Shown in pieces: positions 27,964 to 37,269 of a DNA stretch of 64,000 bases. How positions within the stretch are numbered: the first letter of the stretch is position 1; every line of letters begins with the position of its first letter. Made by a program: the position numbers and the translations under genes. The DNA lies in NCBI RefSeq assembly GCF_014211915.1, contig NZ_CP060040.1, positions 1,488,001-1,552,000 of the forward strand, in the 5' to 3' direction. This DNA is from Burkholderia cenocepacia. GTDB taxonomy: Bacteria > Pseudomonadota > Gammaproteobacteria > Burkholderiales > Burkholderiaceae. Below the pieces are notes generated by a model. The model was not told the DNA's origin and did not search any database. It saw nothing but the letters and a program-made list of their open reading frames with translations.

Positions 27964-29157
27964 ATGACCCAGAAGACCCATCGCCGCCGGCGCATCGTGC
28001 TGGCTACCCTTGCCGTCGCCGCGATCGCCGCCGGCATCACGCTGAAGGCCTGCGCGCCGACCAAGCATCCGCAATACCTGTCCGCGCCGGTCACGCGCGG
28101 CGATCTCGAGAACGCGGTGCTCGCGACCGGCGCGCTGCAGGCGTTCAGGCAGGTCGACGTCGGCGCGCAGGTGTCGGGGCAGTTGAAGACGCTGAAGGTC
28201 AAGCTCGGCGACAAGGTCACGAAGGGCCAGTGGCTCGCCGAGATCGACCCGGTGATCTCGGAAAACGCGCTGCGCCAGGCGTGCGCCAGCGAAGAAAGCC
28301 TGCGCGCGCAGCAACAATCGACCACCGCGCAGTTGACGCAAGCCGAACTCGCGTTCCGCCGCCAGCAGGCGATGCTGCCCGACGATGCGACGTCGCGCGA
28401 ATCGTTCGAAGCCGCGAAGGCGACGCTCGACGTGCAGCGCGCGACCCTCGCATCGCTCGCCGCGCAGATTCGTTCGGCCCGCATCCAGATCGAGACCGCG
28501 CAGGCGAACCTCGGCTACACGCGCATCGTCGCGCCGATCGACGGCGAGGTCGTCGCGATCGTCACGCAGGAAGGCCAGACCGTGATCGCGCAGCAGCAGG
28601 CGCCGGTGATCCTGAAGCTCGCGAATCTCGACACGATGACCGTGAAGGCGCAGGTGTCGGAAGCGGACGTGATCCGCGTGAGCGCCGGCCAGACCGCTTA
28701 TTTCACGATTCTCGGCGAACCGGACAAGCGTCACTACGGCAAGCTGCGCGCGATCGAACCGGCACCGCAGAACTACGCCGACGCGCAAAGCGCGCTCGGC
28801 GGAGGGGCCGGCGGCGGCGCGAAGCCGAACGCCGCGGTGTTCTACAACGCGCTGTTCGACGTGCCGAATCCCGAGCACCGGCTGCGCATCGCGATGACCG
28901 CGCAGGTCAACATCGTGCTCGGCAACGCGCGCAATGCGCTCAGCATCCCGGCCGCCGCGCTCGGCGAGAAGCGCAAGGACGGCACCGTCGCGGTACGCGT
29001 GCTGCGTGCCGACGGCAGCACGGAAACGCGCCACGTCCGCATCGGCATCAACAACAACGTGCGCGTCGAAGTACTGGCCGGCCTGAAGGACGGCGAGCGC
29101 GTCGTGATCGGCGAAGCGTCGGCTGACGAGCGCGCGCCGCTGTCGGACATGGTGTAA
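27964..29157 (+). CDS. macA: MacA-like periplasmic membrane-fusion protein
   Basis: A 397-residue adaptor of the RND/MacA family. It has one N-terminal hydrophobic anchor (about residues 10-30), a lipoyl-like half-motif (LETAVLA-type, here GDLENAVLATGALQAFRQVDVGAQVSG), a long coiled-coil hairpin (about 105-180, Gln/Ala-rich) and the matching lipoyl half (YTRIVAPIDGEVVAIVTQEG). A beta-barrel and membrane-proximal domain follow (SIPAAALGEKRKDG). MacA links the MacB ATPase to the outer-membrane channel and stimulates its ATPase. The stop is 2 bases before macB, so they are translationally coupled. Substrates of MacAB systems include macrolides, lipopeptides and siderophores; which applies here is unknown. 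Confidence 0.92.
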   Translation: MTQKTHRRRRIVLATLAVAAIAAGITLKACAPTKHPQYLSAPVTRGDLENAVLATGALQAFRQVDVGAQVSGQLKTLKVKLGDKVTKGQWLAEIDPVISENALRQACASEESLRAQQQSTTAQLTQAELAFRRQQAMLPDDATSRESFEAAKATLDVQRATLASLAAQIRSARIQIETAQANLGYTRIVAPIDGEVVAIVTQEGQTVIAQQQAPVILKLANLDTMTVKAQVSEADVIRVSAGQTAYFTILGEPDKRHYGKLRAIEPAPQNYADAQSALGGGAGGGAKPNAAVFYNALFDVPNPEHRLRIAMTAQVNIVLGNARNALSIPAAALGEKRKDGTVAVRVLRADGSTETRHVRIGINNNVRVEVLAGLKDGERVVIGEASADERAPLSDMV

Positions 29158-29159
29158 CG

Positions 29160-31214
29160 ATGCGCCAGCCCCTGCTGAAACTCGCCGCCGTCACGCGACG
29201 CTTTCCGGCCGGCGACAAGGACGTCGTCGTGCTGAACAACGTCAACCTGTCGATCGGCGCGGGCGAGATCGTCGCGATCGTCGGCGCGTCGGGGTCCGGC
29301 AAGTCGACGCTGATGAACATCCTCGGCTGCCTCGATCATCCGAACGAAGGCACGTACACGGTCGGCGGACGCGACACGCACATGCTCGACAGCGACGAAC
29401 TCGCGCAGTTGCGCCGCGAGCACTTCGGCTTCGTGTTCCAGCGCTATCACCTGCTGCCGCACGTCGACGCGGTCGCGAACCTGGAAATGCCGGCGATCTA
29501 CGCGGGCACCCCGCGCGCCGAACGGCATGCACGCGCCCGTGCGTTGCTCGCGCGCCTCGGGCTCGCGGATCGCGCGCATCACCGGCCCGGCCAACTGTCC
29601 GGCGGCCAGCAGCAGCGCGTGAGCATCGCGCGCGCGCTGATGAACGGCGGCCAGGTGATCCTCGCGGACGAACCGACCGGCGCGCTCGACACGAAAAGCG
29701 GCCAGGACGTGATCCGCATCCTGCACGAGCTGAACGCGCTCGGCCATACGATCGTGATCGTCACGCACGACAAGGCCGTGGCGCGCCATGCGCGGCGCAT
29801 CATCGAGATCAGCGACGGCGAGATCGTCGCGGACCGGCCGAACCGCCACTACGCGGAGGCGCTCGCGGAAGTGGGCATCGGCGCGGCCGCAACGACGGAA
29901 ACGGCGGCCGACACACCATCCGCGCCGCCCGCACCGGCTTCCGGCGATGCACCGCCACCCACCGATAACGATACCGCCACCGATCCCACCCCGCACGCCC
30001 GACGCTTCGCGGCCGGCACCGGCCGTTTCGCCGAAGCATGCCGGATGGCATGGATCGCGCTCGTGTCTCACCGGCTGCGCACGCTGCTGACGATGCTCGG
30101 CATCATCATCGGCATCACGTCGGTGGTATCGATCGTCGCGGTCGGCGAAGGGGCGAAGCGCTACATGCTCGAAGAGATCGGCAGCATCGGCACCAATACG
30201 ATCAGCTTCTATCCGGGCTCCGACTGGGGCGACAGCCGCGCGGACACGATCCAGACGCTCGTGCCCGCCGACGTCGCCGCGCTCGCGGAGCAGCCGTACG
30301 TCGACAGCGCGACGCCCGAAACGTCGCGCACGCTGCTGCTGCGCTACCGCAACGTCGACGTCCACGCGCTCGTGAGCGGCGTCGGCGACAGCTACTTCCA
30401 AACGCGCGGAATGCGCTTCGCGCTCGGTGTCCCGTTCGACGACGATGCGGTGCGCCGCCAGGCGCAAGTGGCCGTGATCGACCAGAACACGCGTCGCAAG
30501 CTGTTCGGCGCGACGCGCAATCCGGTCGGCGAAGCGATCCTGGTCGACAACGTACCGTGCGTCGTGATCGGCGTGACCGCCGACAAGAAGAGCGCGTTCG
30601 GCAGCGTGAAGAGCCTGAACGTGTGGGTGCCGTACACGACCGCGAGCGGTCGCCTGTTCGGCCAGCGCTATCTCGACAGCATCACCGTGCGCGTGCGCGA
30701 CGGGCAGCCGAGCGCGGCCGCCGAGAAAAGCCTCGAGAAGCTGATGATCCAGCGCCACGGCCGCAAGGACTTCTTCACGTACAACATGGACAGCGTGGTC
30801 AAGACCGTCGAGAAGACCGGCCAGTCACTCACACTGCTGCTGTCGCTGATCGCGGTGATCTCGCTCGTGGTCGGCGGGATCGGTGTGATGAACATCATGC
30901 TGGTGTCGGTCACCGAGCGCACGCGCGAGATCGGCATCCGGATGGCGGTCGGTGCGCGCCAGTCCGACATCCTGCAGCAGTTCCTCGTCGAGGCCGTGCT
31001 GGTGTGCCTGCTCGGCGGCACGATCGGCATCGCGCTGTCGTTCGGGCTCGGCGCGCTGTTCTCGGTGTTCGTCGCGCAGTGGAAGATGGTGTTCTCGGCC
31101 GGCGCGATCGTGACGGCTTTCGTGTGCTCGACGCTCACCGGCGTGATTTTCGGGTTCATGCCCGCGCGCAACGCGTCGCGGCTCGACCCGATCGATGCGC
31201 TCGCGCGCGACTGA
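29160..31214 (+). CDS. macB: MacB-like ABC transporter (ATPase-permease fusion)
   Basis: A 684-residue fused ABC transporter. The N-terminal ATPase has Walker A GASGSGKST (42-50), Q-loop Gln93, signature LSGGQQQR (145-152), Walker B ILADEP and switch His202. A Pro/Ala-rich linker (about 237-290) leads to the first transmembrane helix (about 300-325). A large periplasmic domain and three C-terminal helices with the FtsX-like core (GGIGVMNIMLVSVTERTREIGIRMAVGA) follow. This is the MacB mechanotransmission layout, which drives periplasmic substrates through an outer-membrane channel. It is the middle gene of a three-gene efflux operon; the linker is longer than in E. coli MacB. Confidence 0.93.
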   Translation: MRQPLLKLAAVTRRFPAGDKDVVVLNNVNLSIGAGEIVAIVGASGSGKSTLMNILGCLDHPNEGTYTVGGRDTHMLDSDELAQLRREHFGFVFQRYHLLPHVDAVANLEMPAIYAGTPRAERHARARALLARLGLADRAHHRPGQLSGGQQQRVSIARALMNGGQVILADEPTGALDTKSGQDVIRILHELNALGHTIVIVTHDKAVARHARRIIEISDGEIVADRPNRHYAEALAEVGIGAAATTETAADTPSAPPAPASGDAPPPTDNDTATDPTPHARRFAAGTGRFAEACRMAWIALVSHRLRTLLTMLGIIIGITSVVSIVAVGEGAKRYMLEEIGSIGTNTISFYPGSDWGDSRADTIQTLVPADVAALAEQPYVDSATPETSRTLLLRYRNVDVHALVSGVGDSYFQTRGMRFALGVPFDDDAVRRQAQVAVIDQNTRRKLFGATRNPVGEAILVDNVPCVVIGVTADKKSAFGSVKSLNVWVPYTTASGRLFGQRYLDSITVRVRDGQPSAAAEKSLEKLMIQRHGRKDFFTYNMDSVVKTVEKTGQSLTLLLSLIAVISLVVGGIGVMNIMLVSVTERTREIGIRMAVGARQSDILQQFLVEAVLVCLLGGTIGIALSFGLGALFSVFVAQWKMVFSAGAIVTAFVCSTLTGVIFGFMPARNASRLDPIDALARD

Positions 31215-31227
31215 CGAAAAACCTGCC

Positions 31228-32601
31228 ATGACGCACTCCTCCCCGCTTCACCGTCTCGGCGCATTCGCATGCGCGGCCGCACTGCTCGCCGGCTGCGCGG
31301 GTGCGCGCCACGACCCGCTGCCCGCCGTCGCGATGCCCGCCAACTGGGCCGCGCCGGTCGCGGCCGACGCGCCGGCCGCCACGGGCGACTGGTGGCGCAG
31401 TTTCGGCGATCCGCAACTCGATGCATTGATCGACGACGCGCTGCGCGCCAACAACGACCTCGCGATCGGGGCGATCCGCGTGTATCGCGCGCAGTTGCAG
31501 GCCGGGCTCGTCGATACGAACCTGACGCCGAACGTGACGCTCGGCGCGAACGGCGCCGTATCGCGCACGCTCGACACGCACCAGATGAGCCGTTCGAGCG
31601 GCGTCAATGGTTCGCTCAGCTATGAAATCGACCTGTGGGGCCGGCTGGCCGCGCTGCGCGACGCCGCGCGCTGGGAGGCCGACGCGACCGCCGCCGATCT
31701 CGAAGCCGCACGGCTGTCGCTGATCGGCACGACCGCGGCGCTGTACTGGCAGATCGGCTATCTGAACCGGCAGATCGCGCTCGGCGACGCGAATATCGCG
31801 TATGCGGCGCGCACGCTCGCGCTCGTGCGGTCGCGGCACACGGCCGGCGCCGTGTCGGGGCTCGACCTCGCGCAGGCCGAACAGAGCCTCGCCGCGCAAC
31901 GCGCGGCGCAGACGCAGCTGATTCAGCAGCGCACCGAGAACCGCCACGCGCTCGCGATCCTGTTCGACCGGCCGCCGCAGCAGCGCGCGGCCGAACCGGC
32001 TGCGCTGCCCGATGCCGCACCGCCCGACGTCGCGGCCGGCCTGCCCGCCAGCCTGCTCGGCCGGCGCCCCGACCTGCGTGCGGCGGAATTCCGGCTGCGC
32101 GAATCGCTTGCGCAGGTCGACGCGACGCGCACCAGCTTCTATCCGACCTTCACGCTGACCGGCAGCGCCGGCACGACGAGCACGAGTCTCGAGCGCGTGC
32201 TGACGAATCCGGTCGGCACGCTCGGGCTCGGCCTCGCGCTGCCGTTCATCCAGTGGAACACGATGCAGTTGCAGATCAGGGTGTCGAAGTCGCAGTACGA
32301 GGAAGCGGTCGTCGGGTTCCGCCAGCGGCTCTACACGGCGCTCGCAGAAGTCGAGAACGCACTGTCGGCGCGCGTGCAGCTCGAACGCGAAGCCGAACAG
32401 CGTGCGCTGTCGCTCGCCCAGGCCCAGCGCGCCGAACGGCTGGCCGCCGCGCGCTTCGCGGCCGGCGCGACCGCCGTGCAGCCGTGGCTCGATCAGCAGC
32501 AGGTGCTGAGGAGCGCGCAAAGCGCCGACGAACTGACACGCCTGAACCGGCTCAACAACCAGATGAAGCTCTACCGCGCGCTCGGCGGCGGGACTTCCTG
32601 A
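31228..32601 (+). CDS. Outer-membrane efflux lipoprotein (NodT/TolC-like factor)
   Basis: A 457-residue outer-membrane factor of the NodT family. The signal peptide ends in the lipobox LLAGC (Cys23). Two repeated OEP domains follow, with motifs typical of the family: GDWWRSFGDPQLDALIDDAL, LSYEIDLWGRLAALRDAARW, and LLGRRPDLRAAEFRLRESLAQVDATRTSFYP. It completes the MacAB tripartite pump by providing the exit duct; it starts 13 bases after macB. The first in-frame start, 11 codons upstream, would overlap macB and lacks a signal-peptide context, so 31228 was chosen. Substrate specificity is unknown. Confidence 0.9.
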   Translation: MTHSSPLHRLGAFACAAALLAGCAGARHDPLPAVAMPANWAAPVAADAPAATGDWWRSFGDPQLDALIDDALRANNDLAIGAIRVYRAQLQAGLVDTNLTPNVTLGANGAVSRTLDTHQMSRSSGVNGSLSYEIDLWGRLAALRDAARWEADATAADLEAARLSLIGTTAALYWQIGYLNRQIALGDANIAYAARTLALVRSRHTAGAVSGLDLAQAEQSLAAQRAAQTQLIQQRTENRHALAILFDRPPQQRAAEPAALPDAAPPDVAAGLPASLLGRRPDLRAAEFRLRESLAQVDATRTSFYPTFTLTGSAGTTSTSLERVLTNPVGTLGLGLALPFIQWNTMQLQIRVSKSQYEEAVVGFRQRLYTALAEVENALSARVQLEREAEQRALSLAQAQRAERLAAARFAAGATAVQPWLDQQQVLRSAQSADELTRLNRLNNQMKLYRALGGGTS

Positions 32602-32645
32602 CCGGCCGTCACACGCCGCACCTCACACGCCGCGCGCCGGCCGCG

Positions 32646-34184
32646 TCATTCGCACACGGTCGCTCCACGCCGCGCCGGCGCGAACGCCACCGCGCTCGCG
32701 GTCGCGAGCAGGGCCACACCCGCCGCGCCGTACACCATCACCCAGCCGAAGCCATGCACGAGCGCCGCGTGCAACGCCGCGCCGCTCGGGTCGGCCTGCG
32801 CGAGCGCCGGCGCGATCGCCTGCAGCCCGTCGGTGCGGCCCGCCGCGATCTCCTGCGCGAGCCGGCGCAGCGCCGCGTCGCCGATCGCGCCGGCCGGCCC
32901 GCCCTTCAGGCTCGCGACGATCCCCGCCACGAGCACGAAGCCCATCGTCGCGATGTTCAGCGCGAGCGAGATCATCCGCGCGCTCATGTCGATGCCCGAC
33001 GCCATCCCGGCCCGCGCACTCGGCACCGCGCCCGTCGTCGTGTTGGTGACGGGCGTATTGGTCAAGCCGAGCCCGATGCCGGCGATCACGCAGCCCGGCA
33101 GCATCGTCAGCCAGCTCGCATGATCGGCCGCGCTGCCCAACCGCATCAGCACGAAACCGGCCGCGATCGTGAACAGGCCGGCCGGAATCACGACGCCCGG
33201 CCCGTAGCGCAGCGCGAGCCGTTCGCCGAACGGCGGCGCGATCAGCGTCGGCAACGTGTATGCGAGCAATGCGAGGCCGGCCGTCACGCTGTCGTAACCG
33301 AGCGCGATCTGGAACCAGATCGGCAGGTAGATCATGAACGGCCAGAAGCTGAAGTTCATCCCCATCGAGCCGAAGATCGCGCCGGTGAACGCGCGAATCC
33401 GGAACACCGAGAAGTCGAACATCGGCCGTGCGCTGGCGCGCTCCGCGATGACGAAACCGATCACCGCGAGCACGGTCGCGCCGAGCACGCCGAGGCCGGC
33501 CGCGCTCGTCAGCCCGAGTTCCGCGCTTTGGGTGATGTAGAACGCGAGGCCGAGCACCGCGAGCGACAGCGTGACGATGCCCGCCACATCGAGCGCGCCC
33601 GCATGCGGATCGCGCGACTCCTGCACCGCGCCGCCGATCAGCACGAGCGCGACGGCCGCGAGCGGCGCATGGACGAGGAACACCCACGGCCAGCTCGCCA
33701 GCGCGACGATCGCGCCGCCGACGATCGGCCCGAAGCCGAGCCCGATGCCGAACACGATCCCCCAGATCCCGAACGCGCGGCCGCGCTCGCGCCCTTCGCG
33801 GAACTGGTGCGACAGCACGGCGATCTGGCAGATCAGCATCGCGCCGCCGCTCGCGCCCTGCAGCAGCCGGCCCGCGACGAGCACCGGCACGTTCGGCGCG
33901 AGCCCGCACAGCAGCGACGTCGCGCCGAACAGCACGGTGCCGATCACGTACACGCGCTTGCGGCCGAACCGGTCCGCGAGCGTGCCGGCCGCCATCAACA
34001 CCGTCGTACACGCGATCGTGTACGCGTTCATGATCCACTGCATGCCGTTGAAATCGCCATGCAGCACGTGTTCGAGCGTCGGCAGGATCACCGGCACGCT
34101 CGAGATTTCGAGGCCGAACATCAGCGACGTGAGACAGACGGCCGCGAGCGCGACCGCATTCCTGCGGGAGTCGGATAGCGTCAT
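32646..34184 (-). CDS. MFS drug:H+ antiporter, DHA2 family (EmrB/QacA-like)
   Basis: A 512-residue inner-membrane transporter with about 14 hydrophobic segments, the DHA2 arrangement. Motif A-like sequence AAGTLADRFGRKRVYVIG and motif C-like FGIGLGFGPIVGGAI are visible, the latter typical of antiporters. It is expected to export hydrophobic drugs or small toxic compounds using the proton gradient. No membrane-fusion partner is adjacent. The ATG at 34184 was preferred because the first helix follows soon after. It is divergent from a LysR gene that probably controls it, and convergent with the preceding efflux operon. Confidence 0.87.
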   Translation of the reverse strand: MTLSDSRRNAVALAAVCLTSLMFGLEISSVPVILPTLEHVLHGDFNGMQWIMNAYTIACTTVLMAAGTLADRFGRKRVYVIGTVLFGATSLLCGLAPNVPVLVAGRLLQGASGGAMLICQIAVLSHQFREGRERGRAFGIWGIVFGIGLGFGPIVGGAIVALASWPWVFLVHAPLAAVALVLIGGAVQESRDPHAGALDVAGIVTLSLAVLGLAFYITQSAELGLTSAAGLGVLGATVLAVIGFVIAERASARPMFDFSVFRIRAFTGAIFGSMGMNFSFWPFMIYLPIWFQIALGYDSVTAGLALLAYTLPTLIAPPFGERLALRYGPGVVIPAGLFTIAAGFVLMRLGSAADHASWLTMLPGCVIAGIGLGLTNTPVTNTTTGAVPSARAGMASGIDMSARMISLALNIATMGFVLVAGIVASLKGGPAGAIGDAALRRLAQEIAAGRTDGLQAIAPALAQADPSGAALHAALVHGFGWVMVYGAAGVALLATASAVAFAPARRGATVCE

Positions 34185-34369
34185 GCGTATTGCGCGGCGG
34201 CCCGGCGACAGGCCGCGCACCTCCAGGTGAGTAGGATTCGCCGCGCGCGGCCGGCGACGCACGCTGGGCGGGAATCGGTACTATAGTGAGAATTCACCTC
34301 CCCATTGACGCACCCGTTTCCATGCACTGGGGAATCTCAGGACCCAATAGACGCAACACACCACCCGCC

Positions 34370-35275
34370 ATGACCGACAGACTCGACGGCGTGACGACCT
34401 TCGTCCAGGTCGTGGAATCCGGCAGCTTCGCGCTCGCCGCGGAACGGCTCGACATGACGCGCTCGGCCGTCGGCAAGGCGATCGCGCGGCTCGAGAAGCG
34501 GCTCGGCGCGCGGCTGCTGCAGCGCACGACGCGCAGCCAGAGCCTGACCGATGACGGCCAGGCGTACTACGACCGCTGCGTGCGCGCGCTGGCGGAACTG
34601 GAAGCGGCGGAAGCCGACCTCGACTGCGGCCGCCACGAGGCGCGCGGCAAGTTGCGGCTGAGCGTGCCGCTCGCATTCGGGCACCACTGCGTGACGCCGA
34701 TCGTGCTCGACCTCGCGCGCACTTACCCGCACCTGCGGATCGACGTGTCGATCACCGACCGCTTCGTCGATCTCGTCGAGGAAGGCATCGATCTGGCGGT
34801 GCGAATCGGCCCGCTCGCGGACAGCACGAGCCTCGCGGTGCGGCGGCTCGGCACGCAATACGGGAGCCTCGGCGCGGCGCCGTCGTATCTCGCTCGCCAC
34901 GGCACACCGCAATCGCTCGACGATCTGAAAAACCACCGCACGATCGCGTATTCACGCTCGGGCGTCGTCCAGCCGTGGTACCTGCGTGCGCCGGACGGCT
35001 CGAGCGTCCACATCGACATGCCGCACCAGCTCAGTTTCGACGACGTGCAGGCGATCGCGGCGGCCGGCGCGTCGGGGTTCGGGATCGCGTGGCTGCCGAG
35101 TTGGCTGCTCGATCACTACGTGAAGCGCGGGGAGATGGTGGTCGTGCTCGATCGCTGCTTCGTCTGCGAAGGCGACATTCATGCGATCTGGCCGAAAACG
35201 CGCTACCTGCCGCGCAAGACCCGCTGCGTGATCGATGCGCTCGTGGAGGCGGTACCGCCGATGATCGAGCGCTGA
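34370..35275 (+). CDS. LysR-family transcriptional regulator
   Basis: A 301-residue LysR regulator with an N-terminal winged helix-turn-helix (residues 4-62: GVTTFVQVVESGSFALAAE, MTRSAVGKAIARLEKRLGARLL) and an effector domain similar to the CrgA/AaeR-like group (VPLAFGHHCVTPIVLDLA, ITDRFVDLVEEGIDLAVRIG). Divergence from the MFS exporter, with a 185-base gap, suggests it controls that gene in response to a substrate or toxic compound. The MTDRLDG start at 34370 fits the family N-terminus; upstream ATGs would add an unusual leader. Confidence 0.87.
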   Translation: MTDRLDGVTTFVQVVESGSFALAAERLDMTRSAVGKAIARLEKRLGARLLQRTTRSQSLTDDGQAYYDRCVRALAELEAAEADLDCGRHEARGKLRLSVPLAFGHHCVTPIVLDLARTYPHLRIDVSITDRFVDLVEEGIDLAVRIGPLADSTSLAVRRLGTQYGSLGAAPSYLARHGTPQSLDDLKNHRTIAYSRSGVVQPWYLRAPDGSSVHIDMPHQLSFDDVQAIAAAGASGFGIAWLPSWLLDHYVKRGEMVVVLDRCFVCEGDIHAIWPKTRYLPRKTRCVIDALVEAVPPMIER

Positions 35276-35305
35276 ACGCGGAAGAACAGGAAAGGGATAC
35301 GCGGC

Positions 35306-35334
35306 AACCGACGCGCCGCCCGGGCGCGTCGGTT
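35306..35334. terminator. Bidirectional hairpin between LysR and 3-hydroxyisobutyryl-CoA hydrolase genes
   Basis: A perfect 12-base inverted repeat (35306-35317 and 35323-35334) with a 5-base loop fills the 66-base gap between convergent genes. The stem is bordered by AA and TT, with no long T run. Confidence 0.55.
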
Positions 35335-35341
35335 CATCGCA

Positions 35342-36481
35342 TCACGCCGCGCCGAGATCGGCGAGCGGATGCGCGAACAGCTTCCACGGCGACGTCAGGA
35401 AATGCCGCACGCGTTCGGCGCGCAGCTCGACCAGCGACGCGGGCGCCCAGCGCGGCTTGCGATCCTTGTCGACGAGATGCGCGCGCACGCCTTCGCAGAA
35501 GTCGCCTTCCTCGATCGCGCGCGCGACGATGCCGAGCTCCATCCGGAACGATTCCGCGAGCGTCATTTGCCGGCCGCGCAGCAGCGCCTCGCGCGTCACG
35601 GCGAGCATCGTCGGCGAATGGCTCGCGAGCGCATCGAGCGTCGCCTGCAGCCATTGGCGGTGCTCGCGTGCCAGCTCGTCACGCGCCAGCTCCTGCGTGA
35701 GCGTCGCGACGATCCGCTCGACGCTCGAGCGCTTGTCGAAGTGGCGGACGATCCACGGCATCTGGCTGTCGAGCGCCGCATGCGGCACCACGTTGCACGG
35801 CGGCTCGAACACCTTGCGCAGCAACGGCAGCGCATCGCCGTCCCACTTGACGCTCTCGATGCGCGTCTCGAACGTGTCGAGCCATGCGGACGGCACGCAC
35901 AGGTCCGCGAGCTTCGCGCTCAGCGCGTCGGCACCCGACAGCATCGCGCCGGTCAGCCCCACGTACAGTTCGAGTTCAACCGGCATGCCCGACAGGAAAT
36001 GCGTCGCACCCACGTCGGGCACGAGGCCGATGCGCGTTTCCGGCATCGCGATCTTGCTGCGCTCGGTCGCGACGCGCAGCGCCGCGCCCTGCGCGAGGCC
36101 CATGCCGCCGCCCATCGTCACGCCGTCCATCAGCGCGACCACCGGCTTCGGGAACGTGTGGATCGCATAGTCGAGCCGGTATTCGTCGACGAAGAACGGC
36201 AGCCAGGTCTCGCGCTGCGCGACCATCTTGTGCAACGCACGCACGTCGCCGCCCGCGCAGAAGCCCTTCTCGCCCGCGCCGCGCAGCACGACCGCGACGA
36301 TCTGGTCGTCGTGGCGGCAGCGTTCGAACAGCGCGGTCAGCTCGCCGATCATCGCGTACGACAGCGCGTTGAGCGCGGCAGGCCGGTTCAGCGTGATCAG
36401 CGCCACGCGGTTCACCACGCGAAACAGCACCTCGGGCGCGTGCTCGGCGAATGCGTCGTGATTCGTCATCGGCGTACTCAT
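35342..36481 (-). CDS. 3-hydroxyisobutyryl-CoA hydrolase (enoyl-CoA hydratase superfamily)
   Basis: A 379-residue crotonase-fold protein. The length and the motifs GAGEKGFCAGGDVRALHK, MDGVTMGGGMGLAQGA, MPETRIGLVPDVGATHFLS and the long C-terminal helical part match 3-hydroxyisobutyryl-CoA hydrolase rather than a ~260-residue hydratase. It hydrolyses 3-hydroxyisobutyryl-CoA to free 3-hydroxyisobutyrate, the CoA-release step of valine breakdown, and MmsB then oxidises the product. Its ATG overlaps the stop of the preceding hydratase by 4 bases (ATGA), so it is translationally coupled as the last gene of the cluster. Confidence 0.88.
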   Translation of the reverse strand: MSTPMTNHDAFAEHAPEVLFRVVNRVALITLNRPAALNALSYAMIGELTALFERCRHDDQIVAVVLRGAGEKGFCAGGDVRALHKMVAQRETWLPFFVDEYRLDYAIHTFPKPVVALMDGVTMGGGMGLAQGAALRVATERSKIAMPETRIGLVPDVGATHFLSGMPVELELYVGLTGAMLSGADALSAKLADLCVPSAWLDTFETRIESVKWDGDALPLLRKVFEPPCNVVPHAALDSQMPWIVRHFDKRSSVERIVATLTQELARDELAREHRQWLQATLDALASHSPTMLAVTREALLRGRQMTLAESFRMELGIVARAIEEGDFCEGVRAHLVDKDRKPRWAPASLVELRAERVRHFLTSPWKLFAHPLADLGAA

Positions 36482-37269
36482 CGTTGCGATTCTCCATCGG
36501 TGCGCCACTGCGGCGCGCGCTTGCCCAGGAACGCCGCCACGCCTTCGCGCGGATCGGCCGTGTCGAACAGGTCGACGAAGCGTTCGCGTTCGACCGCGAG
36601 CGCCGCGCTTCGCGGCACACCGCGACGTGCAAGGCCGATCAGCTCCTTGCTGTAAGCCACCGCATGCGGGCTTTGCCGCGCGACGTTGCGCGCCAGCGCG
36701 AGTGCCGCATCGCGCGCGGCGCCGCTTTCCACCACGTCCTCGACGAGGCCGATCCGCAGCGCGGTGGAGGCGTCGACGCGCGCGCCGGTCAGGATGATCT
36801 TCTTCGCCCAGCCTTCGCCGACGAGCCAGGGCAGCGTCTGCGTGCCGAGCCCGCACGGCAGCAGGCCGACCGACGGTTCCGGCAGCGCCATCTGCGCATG
36901 CGTCTCCGCGATCCGCAGGTCGCACGCGAGCGCGCATTCGAGGCCGCCGCCCATCGCGTAACCGTTAATCGCCGCGATCGTCACGACGCGTGCGTCGTGC
37001 AGCGCTTCGAACGCCGCGCCGAAGCGCGCCGCCATCGCGCGCGCGACCGCGCGATCGCCGTCGGCGAACGTGTTGAGGTCGGCGCCCGCGCTGAAGAACT
37101 TGGGGCCGTCGCCGGTGATCACCAGCGCACGCACGCGCGGGTTCGCATTCAGTTCGGCGACGATGGCCTGCAACTGCTGAAGCCCGTCGGCGGTAAAGGC
37201 GTTCGCGGGCGGACGCTTGAGCGTCGCGCACGCGATCGCGCCGTCGTCGACATAGTCGAGTTCGATCAT
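36478..37269 (-). CDS. Enoyl-CoA hydratase (valine pathway, methacrylyl-CoA hydratase)
   Basis: A 263-residue crotonase of standard length with oxyanion-hole motifs FFSAGADLNTF and INGYAMGGGLECALACDLRIA. The catalytic Glu region is ALPEPSVGLLPCGLGTQ. In this operon it most likely hydrates methacrylyl-CoA to 3-hydroxyisobutyryl-CoA, the substrate of the next gene. Stop and start overlap on both sides (1 base with mmsB, 4 bases with the hydrolase gene). Other short-chain enoyl-CoA substrates cannot be excluded. Confidence 0.88.
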   Translation of the reverse strand: MIELDYVDDGAIACATLKRPPANAFTADGLQQLQAIVAELNANPRVRALVITGDGPKFFSAGADLNTFADGDRAVARAMAARFGAAFEALHDARVVTIAAINGYAMGGGLECALACDLRIAETHAQMALPEPSVGLLPCGLGTQTLPWLVGEGWAKKIILTGARVDASTALRIGLVEDVVESGAARDAALALARNVARQSPHAVAYSKELIGLARRGVPRSAALAVERERFVDLFDTADPREGVAAFLGKRAPQWRTDGESQR